Below are positions 53,084 to 63,166 of a DNA stretch of 64,000 nt, one piece after another. The position numbers and the translations under genes were made by a program. Numbering within the stretch: the first letter of the stretch is position 1; each line of letters starts with the position of its first letter. This stretch comes from Candidatus Manganitrophus sp. (lineage in GTDB: Bacteria > Nitrospirota > Nitrospiria > SBBL01 > Manganitrophaceae): positions 1,942,001-2,006,000 of the forward strand of contig CP114561.1 in the NCBI GenBank assembly GCA_028865235.1, written 5' to 3'. The notes beneath the pieces are model-generated. The model had not been told where the DNA came from and did not search any database. It saw only the letters and a list, made by a program, of their open reading frames with translations.

Positions 53084-53828
53084 TGAAAGCAATGATTTTG
53101 GCCGCGGGATATGGAACGCGGCTTCGTCCCCTGACCAATGACCTCCCGAAACCGCTGCTGCCGGTGGGGCCGCGCCCCCTGATCTACTACAACCTTCTTC
53201 TCCTTAAGAAATATGGGATCACCGACGTCTTTATCAATGTTCATTACCTTGCCGATAAGATCATCAAAGAGGTCGGCAACGGTCTCCGTCTCGGGATGAA
53301 CATCACCTACTCCGAGGAGTCGCAGATTTTGGGGACCGGCGGAGGAATTAAGAACATTCAGACGGCGATCGCGCGGGGGACCTTCCTCGTCGTCAACGCC
53401 GATATTCTCATCGATCTGAACCTCGATAAATTGGTCGAGTTCCATCACCGGAAGAAAGGGGCGGCCACGCTGGTCCTTCGGGAAGATCCGGAGGTCGACC
53501 GCTTCGGAGCGATCGAAGTCGATCCCAAGGATCAGATCCGGAACATTCTCGGGAAAACGACCTGGAACGGGGAGAAGGCGCGCCGGATGATGTTCACCGG
53601 CGTCCATGTGATGGAGCCGCACGTGATGGATTATGTCCCCCCCGGACCTTTTACTCGATCACCGATGCGTACGTGGAGATGCTCCGCAAAAACGAGAAGC
53701 TCTTCGGCTATGTGACGCGGGGCTACTGGAACGATATCGGCGAGATCGACCGCTACAAGAAGGCCGACCGCGATCTGAAGCAAGGAAAGATCCGACTCAG
53801 CTACATCCGCTCCGAAACGGCGGTCTGA
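53083..53828 (+). CDS. murU: Nucleotidyltransferase MurU (one frameshift)
   Basis: About 248 residues after one missing T near 53645 (GPFYSITDAYVEML expected). MKAMILAAGYGTRLRPLT with the sugar-nucleotide transferase signature, then LPKPLLPVG; GTGGGIKNIQ; VVNADILIDLNL (metal Asp). UTP or GTP transferase; pairing with AmgK favours UDP-MurNAc formation. ManC/RmlA-like relatives are alternatives. Last bases overlap the next ATG. Confidence 0.85.
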
Positions 53829-54184
53829 TGATCCTCGAAGAGATCGAAGAGAATCCGAACTGCCGGCCCGCCGACATGATGCGGTTTCGCGAAATCGGCC
53901 CCGCCAAGAAAGTGGCTCAGGTCCGCCTCTACGATCACGATCCAAACGGCCGGTGGTATCAGGTGACCGGATGGACCGACCGGGAGGAAACGCCGACCGC
54001 CGATGCGTTCATCCAGCCGGTCGAAGACTCCGGCAGCGGCGTCGCCTATCTCCTCCACAGCGCCGGCAACTGCGGCCTTCGATTCAAACCCGACCCGGAA
54101 AGCCCCTGGAGCCTGACCGACCCGACCCAATGGGGAGAGCCGTTTCTGCTTCTGGGGGATCTGCAGGATGTGGTGACGACGTAA
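53828..54184 (+). CDS. Hypothetical protein, 118 aa
   Basis: 118 residues, intact; start overlaps the murU stop (ATGA), so it belongs to the amgK-murU unit. Sequence has no signal peptide; features such as RLYDHDPNGRWYQVTGW, AYLLHSAGNCGLRF and WSLTDPTQWGEPFLLL suggest a compact beta-rich domain. No family recognised. Confidence 0.65.
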   Translation: MILEEIEENPNCRPADMMRFREIGPAKKVAQVRLYDHDPNGRWYQVTGWTDREETPTADAFIQPVEDSGSGVAYLLHSAGNCGLRFKPDPESPWSLTDPTQWGEPFLLLGDLQDVVTT

Positions 54185-54185
54185 G

Positions 54186-54512
54186 CTAATATCTCTCCCG
54201 CTGCTTTTCGAACGCCGCTTCATCTTCGGCGGTGTAGCCGAAGAGGCTCGGCGCAACCGAGGCGACATAGTAGATCGGGCGAACGATCACATAGTCGAGC
54301 AGCACCCCGACCGGATGAAGGACGAAAGCGAGCAACCGGAAGGGATGGCCATACGATGCGGCGTCGGCCGATACCTCGGTGCGCTGTGCCGCCTCCACCG
54401 GATAGAAATCGTCCCCCTTCTGCTTCCCGGCGCAGCCGGTCGATAAAACCGACATCAAGAGAAGCCCCGCCAGGAAGAGGCCTCCCCCTTTTATCCGAAC
54501 GAACTTTTCCAT
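54186..54512 (-). CDS. Small lipoprotein
   Basis: 108 residues. Lipobox LSTGC, lipidated Cys27. RBS AGGAG 7 nt upstream. A hydrophobic middle (RLLAFVLHPVGVLLDYVIVRP) and a C-terminal acidic helix (TAEDEAAFEKQRERY). Probably an envelope protein; function unknown. Convergent with the gene at 53828. Confidence 0.75.
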   Translation of the reverse strand: MEKFVRIKGGGLFLAGLLLMSVLSTGCAGKQKGDDFYPVEAAQRTEVSADAASYGHPFRLLAFVLHPVGVLLDYVIVRPIYYVASVAPSLFGYTAEDEAAFEKQRERY

Positions 54513-54554
54513 GTCTTATCTCCTGTCTGATCAAAAGATTTTTGGTTTATCCTG

Positions 54555-55316
54555 CTAGGGATGAATTTGGCTGAGCGGCATCGTCGGCCCTTCCGTCGTA
54601 AACGACCAGCTCTCCGCCGTCAGGAGGCGATTGCCGGCCCGATCTTCGATTCCCTCTTTTAAAATAACGGTGTACCGTTCTTCATAGGCCAGGGGCGATT
54701 TCGGCAAAAAGGTCACCGTTTGGGTCACAGGCTCATACGCAATGATTCCTTCCAGCTTCTCTTCATCAACCACAACGAGCGAATCGGGTTTGAGACTGGT
54801 CGGCTCGATCGGTTTGTTAAAGGTCACCGAAATAAGTGTCGCCACGGGAACATGGGTCGCATTGTCCGTCGGGGTCGTCTGCTGAATATTCAGAAGGGTT
54901 TCTTCCGCCGATCGGGTCGTGAATGTCCAACGATAGGAGAAGGGAAGAGGGTGTCCCTCCAGATCGGCGATGTCGCCGGTGACAGCGGCCTGGTATTGCT
55001 TCCACGGCTCCAGAGGTCGTGTTGGACTCCAGGTGGCCGACTTTGTCCCTGGATCGTAGTGGACAACCCCCTCGGCCCCTTCCACACGGAAGGTCTTCGC
55101 CGTTACCGTCCTCGGGTCGATCTGTTTTGTAAACTCCACGATAATCGGGGTGGTCGGCGCAACCTCGCTTTCATTTTCCCCCGGAACGGTCCGGACGATC
55201 CCGGGCGCCTCGCCGATCGGACCGATCGCCGCCGCGGCCGGAAAAGAGGCAATCATTGCCGGGAAGATGAGCGCATATAAAAATTTTGAGATGATGCGAC
55301 AGGGTCGGTCAATCAT
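54555..55316 (-). CDS. Exported protein with two Ig-like (SbsA/Big_5) domains
   Basis: 253 residues. Signal peptide about 1-30 (ALIFPAMIASFPAAAA). Two domains, each starting VxPxxxxxxVxxxxxIxVxFxxxI: one about 40-135 (ENESEVAPTTPIIVEFTKQID, split as NESEVAPTTPIIVEFTKQID; KQYQAAVTGDIADLEGHPL), the second about 145-245 (ATHVPVATLISVTFNKPIEP; YTVILKEGIEDRAGNRLL). Domains of this kind form surface or periplasmic adhesin-like parts. Short for the family; likely a domain carrier of unknown role. Confidence 0.75.
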   Translation of the reverse strand: MIDRPCRIISKFLYALIFPAMIASFPAAAAIGPIGEAPGIVRTVPGENESEVAPTTPIIVEFTKQIDPRTVTAKTFRVEGAEGVVHYDPGTKSATWSPTRPLEPWKQYQAAVTGDIADLEGHPLPFSYRWTFTTRSAEETLLNIQQTTPTDNATHVPVATLISVTFNKPIEPTSLKPDSLVVVDEEKLEGIIAYEPVTQTVTFLPKSPLAYEERYTVILKEGIEDRAGNRLLTAESWSFTTEGPTMPLSQIHP

Positions 55317-55523
55317 CGGCTGTCCTGTTTACCGAACGCCGGTGCAAAGGCCGGACCGGCTTTTCAGGACCGAAGCGCGATCCGGCGGGGTCCTCCCTGA
55401 AAAAAGAGGAAACGTCCCACACAAAAGTGAACCTTTTTTGCGAGGTTTCCCTCCCGCCCCTTGTCTTCTTGGAAACGAATTGGCTATAATCCGGTTAACT
55501 TCAACCGAGAGGGAGGGTTTACC

Positions 55524-56201
55524 ATGGAGCTCTATCAACGTTCGCAAACTGAAACAACGGTCCAAGACGATCCCGCAGCAAAAGAATTACTTCGACGGGC
55601 CTACGAGAAGACCTCGCGCTGGGGGAAGGAGTTCCCCGGTTTCACCGCCGATCTCCTCCTCAACGACAACGGCAAAGAATACAAGGGAAAGGTCAAGATC
55701 AAATCGCCCAAAGAGGCGGAGGTCACCGTCGACGGCGCCGACGAGCCGCTTTTGAAATGGGCCCAAAACCAGATCGGGATGATGGCGGTTCATCGCGCCT
55801 CCCGTCCTTTCGAGGAGGCCGACGGTAAATACGCCTTGACCCTCGCCCCGGAAGACCACCATCCCCTCGGCCGCCAGATCATCATCAACGGCGACGGGAT
55901 GAACTCCCGCTACCGGATCAAAGACGACCGGATTCAGCAGATCTCCCGCAGCATGGGGAAGATGAGCTTCACGATCAATGTCGAAGAGGCGATGACGACT
56001 TCCGACGGCAAACACCTCACCACCCGCTATACCGTCTTCTATTTCTCCCCCGACGGCCAGTTGATGCAGGCGGAGGCCTTCACCGACCGCCCGGCCGAGG
56101 TGAAAGGGCTCTATCTCCCCGGATACCGACGGATCATCTCGAACGACAAAGGAACGGCGATCGTCCGGATCCTGGAGTTTAAGAACCATCAGTTGATGTA
56201 A
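55524..56201 (+). CDS. DUF3386-like protein
   Basis: 225 residues from the ATG at 55524 (GAGGG upstream). Sequence fits DUF3386: AYEKTSRWGKEFPGFTADL, LKWAQNQIGMMAVHRASRPF, and YTVFYFSPDGQLMQAEAFTD. DUF3386 is known from cyanobacteria and some other bacteria and has no settled function. No signal peptide. A small TPR gene follows. Confidence 0.7.
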   Translation: MELYQRSQTETTVQDDPAAKELLRRAYEKTSRWGKEFPGFTADLLLNDNGKEYKGKVKIKSPKEAEVTVDGADEPLLKWAQNQIGMMAVHRASRPFEEADGKYALTLAPEDHHPLGRQIIINGDGMNSRYRIKDDRIQQISRSMGKMSFTINVEEAMTTSDGKHLTTRYTVFYFSPDGQLMQAEAFTDRPAEVKGLYLPGYRRIISNDKGTAIVRILEFKNHQLM

Positions 56202-56225
56202 TTCGGAGAGGCAAGGAGCCCTGCC

Positions 56226-56585
56226 GTGACCCGTCTGGAGCGGATGAGAAAGCTGGTTGAGCTCGATCCGAAGAGTGAGATCACCCACTTCGGATTGGGA
56301 CAGGCCTGTTATGACGAGGGGCTTTTTGCGGAAGGGGCTTCGGCGATGGCGCGGGCGATCGAAATCAAGCCCGATTACACCGCGGCGTATGAGATCTTGG
56401 GACGCTGTCTGGAGAAGATGGGAAATCTGGAGGAGGCCGAAGCGGTCTACCTGAAGGGGATCGAGATCGGAACCGTCCGGGGTGATATGATCCCGACCGA
56501 AAAAATGAAGGCGCGCCTGAATCGGGTGAAGGGAAAACGGGCCTTACCCGATTCCCCGGCCGGCCCTTCGTCCGGCGCCGCCTAG
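56226..56585 (+). CDS. Small TPR protein
   Basis: 119 residues, GTG start with AAGGAG upstream. Two TPRs (THFGLGQACYDEGLFAEGASAM and YEILGRCLEKMGNLEEAEAVY) then a short low-complexity tail. Likely protein-protein interaction. It overlaps the convergent DUF1841-like gene by 4 bp. Confidence 0.75.
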   Translation: MTRLERMRKLVELDPKSEITHFGLGQACYDEGLFAEGASAMARAIEIKPDYTAAYEILGRCLEKMGNLEEAEAVYLKGIEIGTVRGDMIPTEKMKARLNRVKGKRALPDSPAGPSSGAA

Positions 56586-57021
56586 GAATTCTCCGTCTGT
56601 TCCATCAGCAGCTTGAGCTCTTCGATATAGACCGTCTCCTCCAGCGGGCCGCCCCGGCGGACCGAGAGGAAATAGAGATTCCCCCAGAGGCCGGCGATCC
56701 GGTGGATCGCCTCGTGGCGCGGCACCCCCTTCTCGAGCAGCGCCTTAAAGACCACTTCGACCTCTTCGGGATCTTGCTGAAAGAGCTGTTTTTCCACGGC
56801 GACGTGGAGGCCGGTGTGGATAAGCGGATTGACGACGAAGCCGTCGATCTCCTGCGGGTGGAAGGCCGCTTCCCCTGCGGCCACAAGGAATCGAATTCGG
56901 GATGCGCTCTCATGGCGTCGGCGATCAGCTCGGAATCGCCGGAGAGATCCTCCTCCCGCTTCATCCGCTCCCAAACGTTGAAGTAGATCGAAAGGGCCTG
57001 CTTTGAAAAGAGATAATCCAT
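56582..57021 (-). CDS. DUF1841-like protein (one frameshift)
   Basis: About 146 residues after one missing G near 56877 (DSLWPQGEAAFHPQEI expected). MDYLFSKQALSIYFNVWERM start; FVVNPLIHTGLHVAVEKQL; GVPRHEAIHRIAGLWGNLYF near the end. DUF1841 has no settled function. Confidence 0.75.
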
Positions 57022-57114
57022 GCCTGACTCCTTCAAAAGATAAAAAGGCATCTTAACAGAGTCCGATCGGGATGATCAAGGTCGATCTCAAACCGTGAGA
57101 CCAAAGAGAAATCG

Positions 57115-57387
57115 ATGACCCAAGAGCAAAAAGAGAAATTTGAACGATTCGTCTTCCGGCACGCCAACCTGACCTTGATTGATTATGCCTTGGGGCACGA
57201 TATCTTCGACAAGGTGGTTCAGCAACGGTTGAATCGGCTCGAAAAGAATTACTTCCTCACCCTCGCCGAAGCCGAAGAGGCCGAGCTGGTCGAAGCCCGC
57301 AAGACCGCCCCGAGTGATGCGACCCGAATGAAGATCGACCGGCTTTTGAAAAATGCGAGGGAAGTCCGGGAGATCTTAAAAGAGTAA
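57115..57387 (+). CDS. Hypothetical helical protein, 90 aa
   Basis: 90 residues, mostly charged helices (QEQKEKFERFVFRHANLTL, LTLAEAEEAELVEARKTA). No signal peptide. No family recognised. It is preceded by a non-coding gap of about 90 bp. Confidence 0.55.
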   Translation: MTQEQKEKFERFVFRHANLTLIDYALGHDIFDKVVQQRLNRLEKNYFLTLAEAEEAELVEARKTAPSDATRMKIDRLLKNAREVREILKE

Positions 57388-57470
57388 TCCGATCGATCGT
57401 TTCTGCTTATGTACCTCCCTCCAACTTTCCTGATTCGACAAAACCAAAACGCAATTCAGAAAGGAAGAAG

Positions 57471-57782
57471 ATGAAAAAAGGATCCGTATTCTTGTGGCCG
57501 ATCGTGTTTATCGCAGGGCTTCTCTTCGGCGGATGGTCGGCCCAATGGCTTGCGACCGACCCGGTATTTGCCCAGCCTTCGCAGGCCAAAACCGTCCGGG
57601 CGGAGTCGTTTGAGTTGGTCGATAAAAAGGGGAAGCTTCGGGCCAAATTGATCGTCGGCGGAAAAGAAGAAGAGCCGATGCTGATCGCCTACGACCAGAA
57701 TGAAAAGGCGACCGCAGCCTATGGTCTCAACGGCGACGGTCCGGTTCAAAACCTTCTTGATCGGATTTTGCGGTCGCAATAA
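57471..57782 (+). CDS. Small secreted protein
   Basis: 103 residues. Signal peptide about 1-34 (FIAGLLFGGWSAQWLA, cleavage near VFA-QPS). The mature part has a short beta-rich motif (FELVDKKGKLRAKLIVGGKE, then EPMLIAYDQNEK). Similar short repeats occur in other bacterial proteins, but no family was assigned. Confidence 0.65.
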   Translation: MKKGSVFLWPIVFIAGLLFGGWSAQWLATDPVFAQPSQAKTVRAESFELVDKKGKLRAKLIVGGKEEEPMLIAYDQNEKATAAYGLNGDGPVQNLLDRILRSQ

Positions 57783-57797
57783 GAACTCCCCCGGCGT

Positions 57798-58882
<1,085 letters not shown>

Positions 58883-58890
58883 TCGCTCTC

Positions 58891-59717
58891 CTATCCCTTC
58901 ACTGCCCCGGCGGTCAGCCCCTCGACGATCCGCCGCTGGAAAAAGAGGACGAGGAGGATCACCGGCAGGGTCACGACGATCGACGCGGCGGCCATGTCTC
59001 CATAGGGGATCTCGTGCAAGCCCGGGAAGAGGGCGATCCCGACAGGGATCGTCCGCGACGCCTCGGTCGTCGTGAAGGTCAGCGCGAAGAGAAACTCCCC
59101 CAGGAGAAGAGAAAGACCAGAATCGCCACCGCGGAGAGGCCCGGCGCCGCGAGCGGCAGGAGGACTTTCGTGAACACTTGCAGCGGGGTGCAGCCGTCGA
59201 TCTGCGCCGCCCGGTAGAGCTCCGCCGGGATCCCCTCGAAGAAGCGGGTCAAGATCCAGAGGGAGAGGGGGAGCGAGAAGGCGGTGTGGGTGAGGACCAG
59301 CGCCCACCAGGTGTCTCTCAAGCCGAGCGCCCGAACGATCAAATACAGCGGGCTGATGATCGCCACCGGCGGAAACATGGAGACCCCGAGCGCGGCGCCG
59401 AGGAGGAACCGCTTTCCTTTAAAGTCGAGGCGCGCCAGGGCGAACGCGGCCAGACCGCCGATCCCGAGGGAGAAGAGGGTTGTCATCGCCGCCACCGCGA
59501 GGCTATTGAGAATGATCCGGAAGAAGGGGTGGCCGGTGAAGATGGCGCGATAATGTGCCAGGGTCGGATGGCGCGGGAAGAGGCGAACGGCGATCAGCTC
59601 GGCATCGGGGGTGATCGACGTGATCGCCTCCCAGAGGACCGGCCCGAGGAAGAAGAACCCCGTCGCCAAAAGAAGCAAGAAAAAACCGATTGGCCCTCCC
59701 CGTTTCGCTCCGCTCAT
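58891..59717 (-). CDS. Sugar ABC permease, MalG/UgpE type (one frameshift)
   Basis: About 275 residues after repair near 59095 ([13 protein letters not shown] expected). Six-helix inner-membrane permease; EAA loop [20 protein letters not shown]. Starts by ATGA overlap with the other permease. Confidence 0.87.
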
Positions 59718-60595
59718 GAGGAAAGCCTCCGCTCCCGTCCCAGCAGGGCGAGATAGAGCAGGCTGATCCCGACGACGCAGAGAAACATCGCCACCGCCAG
59801 GGTGGCGCCGTAGCCGAACTGGAGGGTTTGAAACAAAACTTTGTAGATATAGATTGAAAGGGTTTCGGTGGTGTTGCCCGGACCGCCGGCGGTGAGGACA
59901 TAGATCGCATCGAAGACGCGGAAAGCATCGAGCGTCCGAAAGAGAAGGACCACCAGGATCACCGGCTTCAGCGAAGGAAGAATGATGTGACGGAAGATCC
60001 CCCACGCGCCGGCCCCGTCGACCCGTGCCGCGAGGTAAAGTTCCCTTGGGATCGTCTGCAGCCCGGCCGTCAAGAGGATCGCCGCGAAGGGGGCACTCTT
60101 CCAGATATCGATCAGGATCGCCGCATGGATCGCCCAGAAGGGGTCGCCGAGCCAGTTGATCGGCCCGCTCGTCAGGCCCGATTCCATGAGGAGAAAGTTA
60201 AGGAGACCGAACTCGACATTGTAGAGCCACTCCCACATCCGGCTGGAAACCACCGTCGGGATCGCCCAGGGGAGCAGGACGATCGCCCGCATCCATCCCC
60301 GTCCGGGAAAGGCGCGGTCCAACAGGAGCGCGACCGCCAACCCCAGGGCGAGTTCCAGCGCCACCGCAAGGAAGGTGAAGTAGAGGGTGTTGCCGAGGCT
60401 GTTCCAGAAGCGGGGATCGATCGCGAGGAAGCGGTAGTTCTCCAGGCCGACGAAGCGGACGATTTGAAAAATCGGCAGCCGTTGCTGAAGGCTGAGGAAG
60501 AAGGCGGCCGCGATCGGAATCAGGGCGACGGCGGCGAGAAGGAGTACGGCAGGGGCGATCAACCCATAACCGAGCCGCGCAGTGGCCGATCTCAT
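59714..60595 (-). CDS. Sugar ABC permease, MalF/UgpA type
   Basis: 293 residues, intact. EAA loop IPRELYLAARVDGAGAWGIF; N-terminal helix LIAPAVLLLAAVALIPIAAA. Starts by ATGA overlap with the binding-protein gene. Forms the channel with the MalG-like partner. Confidence 0.9.
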   Translation of the reverse strand: MRSATARLGYGLIAPAVLLLAAVALIPIAAAFFLSLQQRLPIFQIVRFVGLENYRFLAIDPRFWNSLGNTLYFTFLAVALELALGLAVALLLDRAFPGRGWMRAIVLLPWAIPTVVSSRMWEWLYNVEFGLLNFLLMESGLTSGPINWLGDPFWAIHAAILIDIWKSAPFAAILLTAGLQTIPRELYLAARVDGAGAWGIFRHIILPSLKPVILVVLLFRTLDAFRVFDAIYVLTAGGPGNTTETLSIYIYKVLFQTLQFGYGATLAVAMFLCVVGISLLYLALLGRERRLSS

Positions 60596-61893
60596 CGCAC
60601 CGGCTCCCCGAGCAGATGCTTCATCTGAAGCGCGGCGTCGTGCAGCGCCCGCTCCGGCGGCTTGATCCCGACCAGCGCCGCGGAGAATTCGGGCTGCATG
60701 ATCTGAGAGAGCATCGGGTAGTAGGGGGAGACCGGCCGGGGTCGGGCCGACAAGAAAAGATCGCGCAGGCCGGCGGTGAACGGCTGGGCGGCTGCGAGCG
60801 CCGGGTCCTCATAAAGGGCTTTGCGCGTCGGATTGTAGCCGGTCTCGATCGCCATCGTTCGCTGAACCTCGGGAGAGGTTAAATAGAGAAGCAACGCCTC
60901 GGCCTCTTTCGGATGGCGCGAGAAGCGATTGATCCCAAGCTGCCATCCTCCCAGGGCCGCCGCGGAAGCGTGGCCCGGAAAGTGCGGCAGCGGGACGACG
61001 CCGACCTTCCCCCGCACCGCCGATCCTTCCTTCTGAAAGAGGACCCAGGCATACGGCCAGTTGCGCATGAAGAGCGCCCGGCCTTCTCCGAAGAGACGCC
61101 GCGTCGTCTCCTCATCGGCGGTCGTCACCATCGGCGGGGAAACCCGCCCCTCTCCGATCAGATCGCGCAGAAAGGTGAGCGCCTCGGTCGCCGCCGCGCC
61201 GGCGAGGACCACCCGCCCTTTTTCGTCGAGCACCTCCGCGCCCGCCGACCAGAGGACCTCCAGGACATTGCAGATCAGCCCTTCATACTGCTTTCCTTGC
61301 CAGACATAGCCTCTTAATTGCGGGTCGCGCTCCTCCCGGAGCACCGTCTGCGCGGCGGCGGCCAGATCGCTCCAGCTCCTCGGCGGGTCGAGGCGATATT
61401 TTTCCAGGAGATCCCTTCTATAGTAAAGGAGGCCGGCATCTAAAAACCAGGGGATGGCATACGCCCGTCCCTCGAACAGGGCGGCGTCGACCGGTCCGGG
61501 GAAAAATGCGGCGCGTGCTGCAGGGGGGAAGAGGGGGGAGAGATCGCGGAGCCAACCCGCGCGGGCGAACTCCTGAACCCAGATGACGTCAAGCGAGAGG
61601 AGATCGAAGTCGGCCGATCCCCCCTCTAAACCGATAATGTAGAATTGATGCTGCTGATCGGAAGAGGAGGGAAGGGTTTCATCCCGGACGAGAATCCCCG
61701 GATGCGTTGCTTCGAATTGTCTCAGGAGCTTTTGAAAGGCGGCAGGATTGCCTTCGATCTGTCCATGTTTGAAGACGAGCGTGACCGGCCCTTCTTCCTC
61801 TTTGGCCCGCTCCGCGGTGGGGCAGCCCCAGAGAAGTCCGATCAACCCGGCGGTTGCCAGCCAACCTGCGATCCATCGGCGTCCGCTCCACAA
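60592..61893 (-). CDS. Sugar-binding lipoprotein of the ABC importer
   Basis: 433 residues. Lipobox LLWGC, lipidated Cys24. Periplasmic binding protein type (ThuE/MalE/LpqY-like): LLRQFEATHPGILVRDETLP, SADFDLLSLDVIWVQEFARA, YAIPWFLDAGLLYYRRDLLEKY, split as AIPWFLDAGLLYYRRDLL; GWQLGINRFSRHPKEAEALLLYL. Such proteins take up trehalose, maltose or other disaccharides; TreZ and glycogen genes fit that, but no ligand is proven. Confidence 0.87.
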   Translation of the reverse strand: MWSGRRWIAGWLATAGLIGLLWGCPTAERAKEEEGPVTLVFKHGQIEGNPAAFQKLLRQFEATHPGILVRDETLPSSSDQQHQFYIIGLEGGSADFDLLSLDVIWVQEFARAGWLRDLSPLFPPAARAAFFPGPVDAALFEGRAYAIPWFLDAGLLYYRRDLLEKYRLDPPRSWSDLAAAAQTVLREERDPQLRGYVWQGKQYEGLICNVLEVLWSAGAEVLDEKGRVVLAGAAATEALTFLRDLIGEGRVSPPMVTTADEETTRRLFGEGRALFMRNWPYAWVLFQKEGSAVRGKVGVVPLPHFPGHASAAALGGWQLGINRFSRHPKEAEALLLYLTSPEVQRTMAIETGYNPTRKALYEDPALAAAQPFTAGLRDLFLSARPRPVSPYYPMLSQIMQPEFSAALVGIKPPERALHDAALQMKHLLGEPVR

Positions 61894-61908
61894 AACGCTC
61901 CTCCGCCG

Positions 61909-63027
61909 TCACACGTCGCTAATCGTCCGCTCTTCGCCGCCGGCCTTCTTCTGCTCTGCGCCGTTGCCAGCCCCGTCTCCCGCCGGTGCCTTTCCGTCGA
62001 CCTCGCGCGTGTAGACGGTCCGGCTTGGGAACGGAATCTCGATCCCCTCTTTACGGAACCGCTTCAAGATCCGCTTCCGCAATTCGTGCTGGGCGAGGTA
62101 CTGATCGGTGAACTCCCGCACCTGGCAAATCAGGGTAAAGTTCAGGGAGAAATCGCCGAAACCGGGGATGAACCGGACAAACGGAGCCGGATCGGCGAGC
62201 AGCCCGGGGATCTCCCGCGCGCCGAGGGTCGCCTCCTCTACCAGGACCCGCTCGAGATGATCGGGGTCGGTCTCATAGCTGACGCCGATCGGGATCAAGA
62301 GCGCCATCCGCGTCTCGGGCAAATAATAATTGGTCAGAATGCTCTGAGAGAGTTTGTTGTTGGGGATGATCACCATGTTGTTCGGAAGCAGCCGGATGCG
62401 GGTGGTTCGCCAGCCGATGTCGGTGACATACCCCTCTTGGCCCGACTCCAGACGGATGAAGTCGCCGACGCGGATCGGCTGCTCCACCAGAATGTGAACT
62501 CCGGCGAAGAGGTTCGAGAGGGTGTCTTGAAGGGCGAGCGCCACAGCGAGACCGCCGACCCCCAGGGCGGTGATCAGGGGGGTGATCGAGATGCCGAGGG
62601 TCCCAAGCAGGATGAGAAACCCGATCACGAGAACCGTCCCCTTGATAATCGTCTGAGAGAGGCCGGTCAGAGGAATCGAGATCGCCGCCTTCCTGATCGA
62701 ATAGGCGACCAGTTGCGAGGAAACGTTGGCCAACACCAGCGTGACCGAGAGGATGACAAGGACATGGATCACTTTGAGGGAATAGGTGACGTAAGGGGCC
62801 GGAAGTGACGAAGTACCGATGGCGGCATAAAGCCCAATGGCGATCGCCCAGCTGATCGAGGGAACGCGAAGAGCGCTCAGGAAAAGATTATCGACTTCGG
62901 TCTCGGTCTTCTCGGCCCACCGGTGGAAGAGGCGCAGGAGGATGCCTCTCACGATTAAGGCGACCGCGGTCGCGCCGGCAAAGATGGCGAGCGGAATCAT
63001 GATGGTTTGAAAGAGTTCATTGTTCAA
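61909..63027 (-). CDS. Small-conductance mechanosensitive channel, MscS family
   Basis: 372 residues from the TTG at 63027 (AGGAG 7 nt upstream); an open extension to 63057 is less likely. Pore region ALGVGGLAVALALQDTLSNLFAGV, cytoplasmic beta-domain start VGDFIRLESGQEGYVTDIGWRTTRIRL, split as VGDFIRLESGQEGYV and TDIGWRTTRIRL. Releases osmolytes on osmotic downshock; next to a sugar/trehalose importer this fits osmoadaptation. The C-terminus has a Gly/Ala/Lys-rich tail. Confidence 0.9.
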   Translation of the reverse strand: MNNELFQTIMIPLAIFAGATAVALIVRGILLRLFHRWAEKTETEVDNLFLSALRVPSISWAIAIGLYAAIGTSSLPAPYVTYSLKVIHVLVILSVTLVLANVSSQLVAYSIRKAAISIPLTGLSQTIIKGTVLVIGFLILLGTLGISITPLITALGVGGLAVALALQDTLSNLFAGVHILVEQPIRVGDFIRLESGQEGYVTDIGWRTTRIRLLPNNMVIIPNNKLSQSILTNYYLPETRMALLIPIGVSYETDPDHLERVLVEEATLGAREIPGLLADPAPFVRFIPGFGDFSLNFTLICQVREFTDQYLAQHELRKRILKRFRKEGIEIPFPSRTVYTREVDGKAPAGDGAGNGAEQKKAGGEERTISDV

Positions 63028-63070
63028 AGTACTCTCCTGAAGAGAACGGACAGGCAACGGTCGGCATCGG

Positions 63071-63113
63071 CAAAAATAGGACCCCTCATCCGCGCCGGAG
63101 AAACCGGCGCGGA
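63071..63113 (-). terminator. Possible terminator of the ABC exporter gene
   Basis: Perfect 10-bp stem TCCGCGCCGG / CCGGCGCGGA with a 5-nt loop (63089-63113), followed on the minus strand after about 13 nt by ATTTTTG. Confidence 0.45.
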
Positions 63114-63166
63114 CTGAATAACTATATAAAGAGATTCGGAAGGGCTGTCAAGCCGAAGATTGCGGA

